A stretch of DNA of 64,000 bases from Rudanella sp031411995 (GCA_031411995.1 JANOCD010000007.1:71180-135179), one strand, 5' to 3'. Positions 18,077 through 27,979 are shown, counted from the first letter of the stretch. The notes: generated by a model from the sequence alone, not told the origin. Numbers and translations: made by a program.

Positions 18077-19087
18077 GTGACTATTCTGATCGACATGCCC
18101 GCGTATCCACCCGCCCTGACGGCTTTGCAAACCATGCCGGGGCTGGTGGTGCGAACGGTGGAATTCCCGGAAGAAAAATCGCGCCGGTTACCTCCCGACC
18201 TGATCCACGATTGCGAATGGCTCTTCTGTACCTTTCCGCCGGAGAATTTGGACGATATGCCTAATCTCAAATTCATCCAGATCAGCTCCGCTGGCTACAC
18301 GCAACTGGTGGGTAAAGGGCTGGCCGAACGGGGAATCAGGGCCAGTAATTCGCTGGGCGTGTTCGATGTGCCCATTGCAGAATGGAACCTGGCCATGATG
18401 ATTAACCTCGCCCGCGATGTGCGTGGGCTTATTCGGAATCAGGAAGCCCATATCTGGGATCGTTCGGTTCTTTATCAGAAAGAAATTCGGGGGTCGGTGG
18501 TGGGTATTTGGGGCTACGGGGGTATTGGCCGTGAAACAACCCGGCTGTCCAAAGCATTGGGCATGAACGTTCATGTGCTGGCCCGGCACCCCGTCGGTGA
18601 GCGAACCCATACCTACTGCGTTCCCGGCACCGGCGATCCAGAAGGCGTGTTGCCTGACCGGGTGTTTCTGCCGGCTGAGAAAGAAGAATTTCTTCGGGGA
18701 TTAGATTTCCTGATCCTGGCCATTCCCCAAACAGGCAGCACGGTGGGTATTGTTGGCGAAGCGGAGTTGCAGATCATGAAGCCCGGTGCGTTTCTGCTGA
18801 ACCCGGCCCGTGGCCCGCTGGTGCAGGAGCAGGCCCTATTGCGAGCGTTGCGTGAAGGCTGGATTGCCGGGGCCGCCCTCGACACGCATTACCAGTATCC
18901 AATGCCGCCCGATCATCCGTTATGGAGTTTGCCCAACGTGATTATGACCCCACACATTTCCGGTTCCAGTGGTAGTCCGCGCTTCCTGGAACGGGTGTAC
19001 GCCATTTTTCTGGAAAACGCCCGCCGAGCCAGCCGGGGCGAGACACTGCTAAATGAACTAACGCCCTCACAACTGAGTGGTTATTAA
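18077..19087 (+). CDS. D-isomer-specific 2-hydroxyacid dehydrogenase family protein
   Basis: 336 residues from GTG 18077; an ATG 6 codons later (MPAYPP) is an alternative. The NAD-binding motif is VVGIWGYGGIGRETTRL. The catalytic set is in place: Arg in NPARGPLVQE, the acidic/polar segment AALDTHYQYPMPPDHPLW, and His in MTPHISG. The family reduces 2-keto acids or oxidises D-2-hydroxyacids in the cytoplasm. The substrate is not evident, but the cluster points to a sugar-acid derivative. The insert VLPDRVFLPAEKEEFLRGLD after the nucleotide fold is typical of the branch with hydroxyacids of unknown nature. It ends before a convergent terminator. Confidence 0.85.
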   Translation: MTILIDMPAYPPALTALQTMPGLVVRTVEFPEEKSRRLPPDLIHDCEWLFCTFPPENLDDMPNLKFIQISSAGYTQLVGKGLAERGIRASNSLGVFDVPIAEWNLAMMINLARDVRGLIRNQEAHIWDRSVLYQKEIRGSVVGIWGYGGIGRETTRLSKALGMNVHVLARHPVGERTHTYCVPGTGDPEGVLPDRVFLPAEKEEFLRGLDFLILAIPQTGSTVGIVGEAELQIMKPGAFLLNPARGPLVQEQALLRALREGWIAGAALDTHYQYPMPPDHPLWSLPNVIMTPHISGSSGSPRFLERVYAIFLENARRASRGETLLNELTPSQLSGY

Positions 19088-19100
19088 CACAGTTTTGGTT

Positions 19101-19150
19101 CTAAATTGCCCTTTTGTCTTGGTATAAAACGAGTCAAAAGGGCAGTTTAG
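19101..19150. terminator. bidirectional terminator between convergent genes
   Basis: 15-base arms at 19101-19115 (CTAAATTGCCCTTTT) and 19136-19150 pair with a single G-U wobble around a 20-base loop. The right arm overlaps the last codons of the exonuclease gene on the minus strand. Confidence 0.7.
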
Positions 19151-19718
19151 AGCTCGTTTCTTGAAGGTATTTTATCACTTGGAGAATCGAATAACAATCA
19201 CTTAACGGATCATGTTCATGGGTGAATTTTTCGTGCTGTATGTTGCCAAAGTAGTGCCATAATCGACCCGAATTTATCATTGAAACGTCTTTATTCGCTA
19301 ACAGAACCCAATATTTTATATCGATAAATAGTGGTGAGTTATACCCGTAAAAATTGAGTGGGTCAGCCTCATTCAACACTATATTCTCGGCGAGTATACT
19401 TGCGTCATGTCCATACGAAAGCACCAGGTTTTTGCCGCAAAACTTTAGGAAAATAGCTAAAGCTGCTTGAAAAGTGACCCCCTGTTTATTAAGTGTGTCC
19501 TGGTGAATACTAGTCAGCCCAACGCAATAATCTGATAAGATTGGGTTTAGTTTGGGCTTACTGTAAACGGTCAGAGTATCGATAATTTGTGCATCAGGCC
19601 AACTAACTTTCAGGGCACCTATTTGGATAATTTCTTTGTATTCATTCGGTCCTTGCCATCGTCTTTCCTGCGCACCCTCCCAAGTTGTAAATTCTGTATC
19701 AAAAATTATAAATTCCAT
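19134..19718 (-). CDS. DEDDh-type 3'-5' exonuclease family protein
   Basis: 194 residues from the ATG at 19718 (MEFIIFDTEFTTWEGA); an ATG five codons upstream is possible, but the shorter start places the first strand at the N-terminus as usual. The exonuclease motifs are present: D7-x-E9 in FDTEF, Asp in LSYGHDASIL, and the H-x4-D signature in HEHDPLSDCYSI. This resembles ERI-1/KapD-like exonucleases that trim RNA or single-stranded DNA. Base composition is clearly AT-richer than the neighbours, consistent with an acquired gene. No partner gene suggests a system. Confidence 0.72.
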   Translation of the reverse strand: MEFIIFDTEFTTWEGAQERRWQGPNEYKEIIQIGALKVSWPDAQIIDTLTVYSKPKLNPILSDYCVGLTSIHQDTLNKQGVTFQAALAIFLKFCGKNLVLSYGHDASILAENIVLNEADPLNFYGYNSPLFIDIKYWVLLANKDVSMINSGRLWHYFGNIQHEKFTHEHDPLSDCYSILQVIKYLQETSSKLPF

Positions 19719-19723
19719 ATACT

Positions 19724-19896
19724 TTATAGCCAATTGACAACCATAGGTATCCCATCGAAAAATAATTTTTCGTGCCGAATTGATGGCTCATAGTACCTAC
19801 ATTTTCCGATAGCAGGTGATTAATTTGCTGTCCTTGTTGCTCAGTAATCTTGTGCCATCTCTCCTGGTAAAGGTAAAAGTTAAGCGTAACATTCAC
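19724..19896 (-). pseudogene. possible frameshifted small gene upstream of the exonuclease
   Basis: A GTG at 19896 opens a frame starting MNVTLNFYLYQERWHKITEQ that runs into the exonuclease start. Another frame overlapping its second half reads RYYEPSIRHEKLFFDGIPMV before stopping at 19724, two codons before the exonuclease ATG. Joining the two by one frameshift near 19815 gives a plausible ~55-residue protein. I recognise no family. It could be a broken gene, a programmed shift or coincidence. Confidence 0.28.
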
Positions 19897-19930
19897 TACG
19901 GGGGCAGGCCTTTCTTATAAAACGGGCATT

Positions 19931-19977
19931 GAGGGTGCTGGCCCAAAATTAGGCAATGGTCGTGGGACAGCACCCTC
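19931..19977. repeat. 47-bp palindrome with 15-bp terminal inverted repeats (possible insertion-element scar)
   Basis: Arms GAGGGTGCTGGCCCA (19931-19945) and TGGGACAGCACCCTC (19963-19977) are inverted copies with one mismatch, around a 17-base centre. The end sequence resembles IS-type terminal repeats, but there is no transposase and no target duplication. It could also be a terminator-like hairpin. Confidence 0.45.
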
Positions 19978-20149
19978 GCTCTGCGTATCAACGGAACTGT
20001 CTGGCATTATGGATTAGGGGAGGTGCCCTAGTTTGTTTACCTTGGCGTATGCTTTCTCAACAAGATTAGAGCATATAACATAGATTAAGTAAGTTCACTT
20101 AAAATGCCGCTTTCAGTTACGATAATGTTCTTCTACACAACCTATTTCT

Positions 20150-23100
20150 ATGAAATACTTTACACACATTTCCTGTGTTTTGCTGGGTGGATTACTACTT
20201 GGTGGCCATTCGGGATTGGCCCAGTTATTAGCTGCCGCCCAACCGGCGAAGGGTATTGTGGGGAAACGGCCCCCAACAAGTCTGTTGCGCACTGTGGCCG
20301 ACCAGACGATCAGCGGCCGCGTTACCGATGGCACCAATGGCAATGGGCTTCCCGGTGTCAGTGTGGTGGTGAAAGGAACAAACAGGGGTACGACCACGGA
20401 TACCGACGGTAATTACCGAGTCAATGTTCCCGACGGCGGTACGGCAGACCGGGCCATCACATTGGCGTTTTCATTCATCGGCTATGTCACGCAGGAGATC
20501 GCGGTGGGCAATCGCACCACGGTAAACGTTACACTGGTTGGCGATGATAAGGCACTGAGCGAGGTGGTGGTCGTGGGCTATGGTACGCAGAACCGGCGGG
20601 AGCTGACGGGGGCGATTGCCTCATTAAGCACACAGACCATTCGCGATCAGCCCGTTACGAACGTGGTGGAGGGACTAACAGGTCGGTTGCCGGGCGTATT
20701 GATTCAGCAGAATACGGGCGCACCGGGCAACGCACCCTCCATAAAAGTGCGGGGCCTGGGGTCCATCAGTGCGGGCAATGGTCCATTGGTCGTTGTGGAC
20801 GGTCAGCCGCTGAATTCCGGTGGCCTCACCAACGCGGGCGGGCTACAGCAGTTGAACCCAAACGATATCGACAAGATCGACGTACTCAAAGATGCTTCCG
20901 CAACGGCCATCTTCGGGTCGAGGGGAGCCAATGGCGTGGTGTTGGTGACCACCAAACGGGGTCGGTCGGGTCAGCCGCGTATCAGTGTGGATTATTATAC
21001 AGGTGTTCAGGAAGTGAGTAAACGCATGGATTTGCTGAACTCCCAGCAATTCGCCGAATATGGCAAGCAAGCCACCAACACGGCCTACCTGGAGCGGGTG
21101 CCGGGCGCGCTGGCTGCCGACCCCAACAGCAAACGACAGGCCGAACAACGCTACCGATACCCACGGGGCGAATTTCCGGGTATTGATTTCGACAATCCGG
21201 CTACGCTGCAAAATATTGACTATCAGGACCTTATTTTTCAGCGAGCACCGATCAGCAATTACCAGGTATCGGCATCGGGCGGTTCCGACAAAGTCCAGTA
21301 TTTCGTGTCGGGCAACTACATCACGCAGGATGGCATCATCAAACGGTCGGGTCTCGATCGCTATACCGTCCGCTCAAACATCGACGCTCAACTAAGCACA
21401 AAACTAAAAGTGGGGCTAAATTTCACGCCCTCGTACACCCTCGAAAATCGGGTTAACTCCGACGGTCACTGGGCCAACAACGGGGTTATCAACGCGGCTC
21501 TGTCGATGGTGCCGTTCCTGTCGGTTTACCAGGCCGATGGGGTCACCTACAATTCGGCGGCTCAGATTGCGGCCAACTACAATTATTCGGGGGTGACCAA
21601 CCCCCTGGCCAACATCACCGAGCGCGACGACCGGGTGGATCTGTTGCGGTTGCTGGGCAATGCCTACGCCGAGTACGCGATCTGGAAGACGCTTCGCTAC
21701 CGGGGCACCATCGGGGCCGACCTGAATTATCAACGCCGGAACCGCTTCCAGACCTCGGCCATTCCGCTCAACCAATTGCTGCCACCCAACGCCAACAACG
21801 GCTCGGCCTTCTCGTCGCAAAACGTGAACTGGGTCACCAGCCACACGCTTAATTACACACTCGACCTGAACACAAAACACCACATCGAAGCCCTCGTCGG
21901 GCTGGAATCGCAGAAAAATAATTACGAAGAAGACCAGGTCAACGCCATCAATTTCCCGAACGATATTGTCCGTACCATCAACGCGGGAACCGTTACGGGC
22001 GGCTCGTCGCTGCGCGAACAATGGGCTTTAGCGTCGTATTTTGCGCGGGTAACCTACTCGCTTAACGACCGGTATCTGTTCAATGCGTCGATCCGGCAGG
22101 ATGGCTCCAGCCGTTTCGGTAGCAACAAACGATTCGGTACGTTCCCGTCGGCATCGGTCGGTTGGCGCATTACTGAGGAGCCGTTTATGAAAGCTGTTCC
22201 GGTGATTTCGGAACTGAAACTGCGGGCCAGCTACGGCTTGTCGGGTAACAACGCCTTTTTGGATAACAACGGTAACCCAAGCAATTACCCCAGCATTGGG
22301 GTACTCAGTAAAGACAATTACGTACTGGGTAATGGATTAGTCAACGGGTTGGCAACCAGCAGTATCGGCAACAACGACCTGACGTGGGAACGCAGCCGAC
22401 AAACCGACATCGGACTTGATGTCGGCCTGTTTCAAAACCGTATTTTCCTGACCGCCGACTACTACCAGCGTGTCACCACCGACCTCTTGTTGTCGGTGCA
22501 GGTGCCAACGCTGACGGGTTTCTCGTCGGCCATTCGCAACATCGGCGAGGTCGAAAACAAAGGCTTTGAGTTTGGCGTCAGCACCCGCAACCTTACGGGG
22601 TCGAGCGGAACAGGAGCATTGACCTGGACTACTGATTTCAACATCTCGCTCAACCACAATAAAGTCCTCCGGCTCGGGCCCACCGGCGACCCCATCCGGT
22701 CGGCCTCCGGCATCGGAGAAACGAACATCACCGTCATTGGCGAACCGCTGGGCAGTTTCTATGGCTACCGGCAATTGGGTATCTTCCAGAGTCAGGAAGA
22801 GCTTAATGCCTACCCGCACTTCGCCGACACCCGAGCGGGCGACGTGAAATTTGAGGATGTCAACGGCGATAAAGTCCTGAATGCGAACGACCGGACACTG
22901 ATCGGCAACAATCAGCCGGACTTTGTCTATGGCATTACCAACACGCTGTCGTTCAAGGGCATCGACCTCAATATTGTGGCGCAGGGGGTGCAGGGTGGGG
23001 AGATTCTCAACCTGTCGCGCCGGTTCTACGAAAACCTCGAAGGCAATGCCCAACAACTGACCACCGTTCTCGACCGCTGGCAGTCGCCACAGCAACCGGG

Positions 23101-23419
23101 CAACGGAATTGTGCCCCGCGCCAACACCCGCACCACGGGTAACAACAACCAGGTTTCGACGCGCTGGGTGGAAGACGGGAGCTACTTCCGAATCCGCAAT
23201 ATCACACTCGGCTACAATATCCCCCGGACCCTCACCCAACGGGCTAAAATTCAGTCAGTGCGGGTGTATGCTGGCGTACAAAACGCGCTGACGCTGAGCA
23301 AGTACCTTGGCTATAATCCTGAAGTGAGCGGTTATGAAGGTCCGCTGACGGGCGGGGTCGATTACGGCTCGTACCCGCTGGCCCGTACCTACACGATTGG
23401 TCTGAATCTGGGTTTTTAA
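20150..23419 (+). CDS. SusC/RagA-family TonB-dependent transporter
   Basis: 1089 residues. A signal peptide (MKYFTHISCVLLGGLLLGG...) is followed by an unusually long linker before the carboxypeptidase-regulatory-like domain (ISGRVTDGTNGNGLPGVSVV). Then come the SusC box SEVVVVGYGTQNRRELTGA, the plug (LVVVDGQPLNSGG, VLKDASATAIFGSRGANG) and the beta-barrel ending YTIGLNLGF. This is the classical SusC type, distinct in its VGYGTQ box from the VTALGI type at 5828 and 31245. It pairs with the SusD gene 20 bases downstream for outer-membrane glycan uptake. Confidence 0.95.
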   Translation: MKYFTHISCVLLGGLLLGGHSGLAQLLAAAQPAKGIVGKRPPTSLLRTVADQTISGRVTDGTNGNGLPGVSVVVKGTNRGTTTDTDGNYRVNVPDGGTADRAITLAFSFIGYVTQEIAVGNRTTVNVTLVGDDKALSEVVVVGYGTQNRRELTGAIASLSTQTIRDQPVTNVVEGLTGRLPGVLIQQNTGAPGNAPSIKVRGLGSISAGNGPLVVVDGQPLNSGGLTNAGGLQQLNPNDIDKIDVLKDASATAIFGSRGANGVVLVTTKRGRSGQPRISVDYYTGVQEVSKRMDLLNSQQFAEYGKQATNTAYLERVPGALAADPNSKRQAEQRYRYPRGEFPGIDFDNPATLQNIDYQDLIFQRAPISNYQVSASGGSDKVQYFVSGNYITQDGIIKRSGLDRYTVRSNIDAQLSTKLKVGLNFTPSYTLENRVNSDGHWANNGVINAALSMVPFLSVYQADGVTYNSAAQIAANYNYSGVTNPLANITERDDRVDLLRLLGNAYAEYAIWKTLRYRGTIGADLNYQRRNRFQTSAIPLNQLLPPNANNGSAFSSQNVNWVTSHTLNYTLDLNTKHHIEALVGLESQKNNYEEDQVNAINFPNDIVRTINAGTVTGGSSLREQWALASYFARVTYSLNDRYLFNASIRQDGSSRFGSNKRFGTFPSASVGWRITEEPFMKAVPVISELKLRASYGLSGNNAFLDNNGNPSNYPSIGVLSKDNYVLGNGLVNGLATSSIGNNDLTWERSRQTDIGLDVGLFQNRIFLTADYYQRVTTDLLLSVQVPTLTGFSSAIRNIGEVENKGFEFGVSTRNLTGSSGTGALTWTTDFNISLNHNKVLRLGPTGDPIRSASGIGETNITVIGEPLGSFYGYRQLGIFQSQEELNAYPHFADTRAGDVKFEDVNGDKVLNANDRTLIGNNQPDFVYGITNTLSFKGIDLNIVAQGVQGGEILNLSRRFYENLEGNAQQLTTVLDRWQSPQQPGNGIVPRANTRTTGNNNQVSTRWVEDGSYFRIRNITLGYNIPRTLTQRAKIQSVRVYAGVQNALTLSKYLGYNPEVSGYEGPLTGGVDYGSYPLARTYTIGLNLGF

Positions 23420-23439
23420 CCACAAAAATTGAACATTCC

Positions 23440-24885
23440 ATGACACATTTCATAAAGCCCAAATATATTCTAGCGGGTCTGTTTGCCCTGAGTTTATCTT
23501 CTTGCCAGGACAAGTTCCTTGACCTTTCGCCTATTGCTCAGGCCAACTCCAACACGTTCTACAAAACGTCGTCGGACATGCTGATTGCCCTGAACGGAGC
23601 CTACGGTGCGTTGCAGTTCAATGGCCAATACGGGCAATTCTACGTATTTTCCGAAGTGCCATCCGACGACACAACGCCTGTCTTATCGGGTTCTGTAACC
23701 GATCAGGACGAGTTTGATAAGTTTTATCTGCGGACAACCAATCCCTTTCTGGCGGCCCGCTGGAGCGATGGCTACCGGGGTATTTACCGCGTCAATACGG
23801 TTATTGACCGCATTGCGGGCGTAACGATGGACGAAATGCTCAAGAAGCGCATCGTGGGAGAGGCCAAGTTTTTGCGGGCGCTCATGTATTTCAACCTTGT
23901 CCGCGCCTTTGGCGACGTGCCGCTGGTACTCAAGGAGATCATCGACCCGTCGGAAGGATACGAGTATGGCCGATCGCCAGTTGCCGAGGTGTATACCCAG
24001 ATTATCAAAGACCTGACTGATGCTGAAGGGGTGCTGCCCGAACGCTACACGGGTGCCGATGTGGGCCGGGCTACGCGCGGTGCTACCAAGTCGCTGTTGG
24101 GTAAAGTCTATATGACCCAGCGCAATTATGCCGAGGGAGCGGCCAAACTGAAAGAGGTTGTCGATGCCGCCACGTATGACCTGTTGCCTGCTTATGCTGA
24201 CCTGTTCAAACCAGCCAATAAGAATAGCAAAGAGTCGATTTTCGAAGTGCAATACAAAAAGGGATCGCTTGGCGAAGGCAGTAATTTCAGTAATGTCTAT
24301 GCCCCCGAAAATTCGGGCAATGTCGTGATCCAGTTTGGCGGGGGTGGTAACAACAAACCCACGCCCGACCTCGAAAACGCTTTTGAGACGGGCGATCCCC
24401 GCAAAAACCTGTCTTTGGCCTCCAGTTATACCAATGCTGCCGGCAACAAAGTCGATTATTATTTTATTCGTAAATACGCCGATGCCCCCACAACCAATGG
24501 CGATGCCGAAGATAATTTCTACGTGCTGCGCTACGCCGACGTATTGCTGCTGTATGCCGAAGCCCTGAACGAAACGAACAAAACCGCCGAGGCTTTACCG
24601 TTCCTTAACCGGGTTCGTCGGCGGGTTGGGCTGGCCGAAAAAACAGGGTTATCACAAGCAGCCCTGCGGCTCGCCCTGGAGCAGGAACGGCGCGTTGAAC
24701 TGGCGTTTGAGGGTCATCGCTGGTACGATCTGGTTCGCACGGGCCGGGCGTTACCGGTGTTGCAGGCCAAAGCAGCCGCAATCGGCATCAAGGCCAGCCT
24801 GACCGAAACCAACCTGATTTTCCCTGTTCCGCAGAGTCAGATTGACATTAACGCGACCAAGATCAAACAGAATCCGGGGTATTGA
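23440..24885 (+). CDS. RagB/SusD-family nutrient uptake outer-membrane lipoprotein
   Basis: 481 residues. The lipobox is ALSLSSC (Cys22) followed by QDKFLDLSPIAQ. The family features are MLIALNGAYGALQ, a TPR-like helix GEAKFLRALMYFNLVRAFGDVPLV, and the C-terminal SusD domain with YADVLLLYAEALNETN, VRRRVGL and LEQERRVELAFEGHRWYDLVRTG. It binds the ligand on the cell surface for the SusC gene directly upstream. This pair is followed by a GC-rich hairpin, so it forms a two-gene operon; no hydrolase is attached on the same strand. Confidence 0.95.
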   Translation: MTHFIKPKYILAGLFALSLSSCQDKFLDLSPIAQANSNTFYKTSSDMLIALNGAYGALQFNGQYGQFYVFSEVPSDDTTPVLSGSVTDQDEFDKFYLRTTNPFLAARWSDGYRGIYRVNTVIDRIAGVTMDEMLKKRIVGEAKFLRALMYFNLVRAFGDVPLVLKEIIDPSEGYEYGRSPVAEVYTQIIKDLTDAEGVLPERYTGADVGRATRGATKSLLGKVYMTQRNYAEGAAKLKEVVDAATYDLLPAYADLFKPANKNSKESIFEVQYKKGSLGEGSNFSNVYAPENSGNVVIQFGGGGNNKPTPDLENAFETGDPRKNLSLASSYTNAAGNKVDYYFIRKYADAPTTNGDAEDNFYVLRYADVLLLYAEALNETNKTAEALPFLNRVRRRVGLAEKTGLSQAALRLALEQERRVELAFEGHRWYDLVRTGRALPVLQAKAAAIGIKASLTETNLIFPVPQSQIDINATKIKQNPGY

Positions 24886-24890
24886 TTGTC

Positions 24891-24922
24891 GGGGGGGGCG
24901 ACACACTAGCAACGCCCCCCCC
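24891..24922. terminator. GC-rich hairpin after the SusCD operon
   Basis: Perfect 10-base arms (GGGGGGGGCG at 24891-24900, its complement at 24913-24922) with a 12-base loop. No U-tract follows on the plus strand, so it may be a stabilising or weak terminator structure. Confidence 0.5.
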
Positions 24923-24969
24923 GGCGGCTAACCCGTCTTGAAAAGTTCAGGCACGGTCTACCGTTTGTT

Positions 24970-27900
24970 CTAATCGCCAAGCTGGTGTATTGTTCCTTGA
25001 ATCGACCCTTTGAGCGGCTCCTGCTTTGTATTCTTGATCCTGTAGTCAACCGTAAACACGTCCACTTTTTCTAAGTTGTCAATGGTTAAGGTCAGACTTT
25101 TTCCATTGGCCTGAACTTGGGCGTTCGTTATTTTCAGTGTTTTTTTATCGAGCCTCGCGGAGCCATATTTACGGCTTCTCAGTAGTCCCCAGGTTTTTAC
25201 GTCAAAGTTTGCTAAGTCAGCTACCGATGCCGGGCTCAATGGCGTATCGAAACTGAGGGTTATGGATTTGTTTTTGACGTTCATTTTCACCGGAATTGGC
25301 AGGGTTTTGCCCGTGTACCGAAGCCGGTAGAAATCGCCACCCTTGATCGTTTGCGAGGTGCCCCATGCCGACATTCCACAGGCATACAACTGACCATCGG
25401 CCGGGTTGAATCGTCCCCGCATCACGCCGGTACGAAACTTAACGCCCGGCAAATCAATCACACCGCCCTGCTTCTGACCATTCACGTCTTCGGACAGAAC
25501 CAACTGAATTTTCCCGTATCCGTAAGAAAAGCTGAGTAAACCGCCATTCAGTGCGCCCCATTTTTTGCTATCCACCCACAAAAGCTCCGACGGCGACCGA
25601 TCATAGTCCATATCAATCCAAACCAACGGTTGCTCCATAGCTGCTCTCGTTGAGTCTTTGGGCGGATTATACCCCCACATACTGCCATAAAATTTGCCCT
25701 TTCCCGTAATCCAGTTAACCCGGTTCATGGGATTCCAGTGGCCTTGCTGGTCGGTCACGATAAAACTGCCATCGGGGTTAATACACACGCCGTTTGCGGC
25801 TCTAAACCCGGTGGCCATAATCTCCGTCGTTGCCCCATCTTTGCTTACTTTCAACAGGGTTCCGTGCTGCGGAATCAGGGCTTGGCGGGCGTGCCGGCCA
25901 CTTTTGGCATAATATAGGTTTCCTTCCTTATCGGCCTGCAGGCCCATCGCAAATTCGTGAAAGTGATCGGTTACCTGGTGATCGTGGTTGAAACTCTCGT
26001 AAAAATCAGTTTCCCCGTCGCCGTTCAAATCGCGAAGTAGCACAAGCTGATCACGGCAGGTGATATATATTTTTTCGTTCAGCACTTTTATTCCCAATGG
26101 CTGAAAAAGACCCGACCCAATTCGTTGCCAGCTCAGGCTTCCCCGGCTATCAGTCAGTCCCTTCACCTTCCAAACGTCGCCGTCGGTGGTGCATAAAACC
26201 GCAACATTTGGGTCTTTCATGAAATCAATACCACTGAGTTTCATCCTTGATTTCCAGGGATTTTCATACGGCGGAGTCAGTTGGTCAACGGCAAATAGTC
26301 CGTCTTCGTTACCTTTCAGAACGGTGGTTGTGAGCGTTTGTGGGTAATGTGCTTTTCCGCCTTTGGTATAGTTGTAGAGCGATTCGGGAGCTGGCGAATG
26401 GGCGGCAAACTCGGTCAGATTTTTGCTGCCGGGCTTGGCCAAAAACAGCTTGATGGTGGTCTTGGCCAAGCCTGAAATCTGTAAAACGACAAACCCATTT
26501 TCCTCCTTCAGCGTGGCTCCTTTTCCGGCTAAAGCCACCGTTGTGCCAGCCCGTGCCACCCTGGTTTTGAGCATCTGCTGCTGCGCCGGACGAATGGTAA
26601 GCGTCCGGGTGAAAACCGTTTGTCCATTCGTTTCTTCCATGCCCAGCTTTTCCAGAATAGCCGCGCCACCCACCGAATAGGCAATAATCACTGTATTTCC
26701 ATGATGATACAGCCCTTTGTAGTTCGCCCATTTTTTGGGTAACGGCCCAAACTGACGACCATCGCGTGCCGTAAACCGAGGGTCGTCGAACGAGCCGGTA
26801 GCCGGGTTCGCCCAGCCCGGCCCAACGGGTGTTTCAAACTGCAATTGGCCGATTGTTCGGGGGTAGGTTTCGTGGTTATCGTTGAGCAAAATGCCTTCCC
26901 AGTCAATAAAACCGGTCCCGGTCCATCCACCGGCCACCCGCATCACATCGTGGTCAAAAATCATCCACGCTTTTCCGGCAGCAACCCCGCCCGCCCCTTT
27001 GTCAACCCGCACGGCGATGCCTTTGTAGGCAAAATTATTCTTCCGGTAGTCCTCGTCGGCATACGGGGCGCGTCCCGGCGAATGAAAGCGTTTTAGGCCC
27101 GTTGCCGAATCAGCCAATTCGTAGGTATTGATAAAGAAATTTCCGTAGTCCATGTCAGACCAGGGATGGTAGGGCTTCACCGCCGGGCCTTTCGAGGTTC
27201 CTTTTGGCAGTTTAGCCAAGTAGCCGGGCGTTACATTCAGGTATTGACTATGGTTGGTTTCCTTGATAAAGTTCTCCCGGATATACGAAATCACATCATA
27301 CTTTTCCTGCGGGCTAAGCGTCAACTGGGGCGGCATGGAGCCATACCCTTTTGTGATGGTCTGGTACATCGAAAAGGGGTCGTAGCCCGCCTTGAACGGT
27401 TGCGACCAAAACTTGTGCGAGGTAGGAATAGACCCGTCAATCGCCTGATTGCCGTGGCAGTTGATGCATATAGCATTGTAAATCCGTTCTCCCCGTGTAT
27501 AGCCCTCCTCATTGAATAGCTCGATCAGGCCCGAATGGTCAATCGTCTGTTCATAACCGTTCAGGTCATTAGCCGACAGAATGTACTGAACGTTGGGCGG
27601 GTTGTAGGCAAAGTTGGGTTCTGCAGTTCGTTTCGCCAGCATCGTAAAGTGTTTAATACCAGACACAACGCTCCCCCGAAGGCTGTCTCCAATCACCTCC
27701 GCCGATAGTTGATAATCCATGCGCCGGAACGTAAAACGACCCGTCAGTTTGCCTCCGTCAACGGTTATGCTGTGTATGGGTATTTCACCTTCTGCAAATG
27801 AAAACAAGGCTCCGGTATAGGCTGAGTCGACCTTACGTATTTTCAGGGTTCCAACGAGTTTTTCCTCCAGATTGATTGTACAATCCCAGGCTCCTTCTAT

Positions 27901-27975
27901 CGGATCGGCAACGAATCCGGAAAAACAAATAGCCAGCACGAACAGCACGATCCGGCTTAACACGTTTCGCTTCAT
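24970..27975 (-). CDS. DUF6797-type c-type cytochrome, exported
   Basis: 1001 residues from ATG 27975; the open frame further upstream lacks a signal. A signal peptide (MKRNVLSRIVLFVLAICFSG) precedes a small beta domain (GAWDCTINLEEKLVGTLKI). A class I cytochrome follows with haem site C170-INC173-H174 and likely Met ligand in GYGSMPPQL. Next is a DUF6797-like region (YHPWSDMDYGNFFINTYEL, FDHDVMRVAGGWTGTGFIDW), a propeller-like quinoprotein part (NVAVLCTTDGDVWKVKG, DLNGDGETDFYESF), and a C-terminal beta domain. It probably oxidises a sugar or polyol in the periplasm. It starts 4 bases after the GH92 stop, so hydrolysis and oxidation are co-expressed. Confidence 0.85.
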   Translation of the reverse strand: MKRNVLSRIVLFVLAICFSGFVADPIEGAWDCTINLEEKLVGTLKIRKVDSAYTGALFSFAEGEIPIHSITVDGGKLTGRFTFRRMDYQLSAEVIGDSLRGSVVSGIKHFTMLAKRTAEPNFAYNPPNVQYILSANDLNGYEQTIDHSGLIELFNEEGYTRGERIYNAICINCHGNQAIDGSIPTSHKFWSQPFKAGYDPFSMYQTITKGYGSMPPQLTLSPQEKYDVISYIRENFIKETNHSQYLNVTPGYLAKLPKGTSKGPAVKPYHPWSDMDYGNFFINTYELADSATGLKRFHSPGRAPYADEDYRKNNFAYKGIAVRVDKGAGGVAAGKAWMIFDHDVMRVAGGWTGTGFIDWEGILLNDNHETYPRTIGQLQFETPVGPGWANPATGSFDDPRFTARDGRQFGPLPKKWANYKGLYHHGNTVIIAYSVGGAAILEKLGMEETNGQTVFTRTLTIRPAQQQMLKTRVARAGTTVALAGKGATLKEENGFVVLQISGLAKTTIKLFLAKPGSKNLTEFAAHSPAPESLYNYTKGGKAHYPQTLTTTVLKGNEDGLFAVDQLTPPYENPWKSRMKLSGIDFMKDPNVAVLCTTDGDVWKVKGLTDSRGSLSWQRIGSGLFQPLGIKVLNEKIYITCRDQLVLLRDLNGDGETDFYESFNHDHQVTDHFHEFAMGLQADKEGNLYYAKSGRHARQALIPQHGTLLKVSKDGATTEIMATGFRAANGVCINPDGSFIVTDQQGHWNPMNRVNWITGKGKFYGSMWGYNPPKDSTRAAMEQPLVWIDMDYDRSPSELLWVDSKKWGALNGGLLSFSYGYGKIQLVLSEDVNGQKQGGVIDLPGVKFRTGVMRGRFNPADGQLYACGMSAWGTSQTIKGGDFYRLRYTGKTLPIPVKMNVKNKSITLSFDTPLSPASVADLANFDVKTWGLLRSRKYGSARLDKKTLKITNAQVQANGKSLTLTIDNLEKVDVFTVDYRIKNTKQEPLKGSIQGTIHQLGD

Positions 27976-27979
27976 AATT

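Noticed and set aside
22337..23239. 300-codon minus-strand frame inside the second SusC gene
   Set aside because: Antisense to a clear SusC barrel; composition is that of a mirror frame and no family motif is seen.
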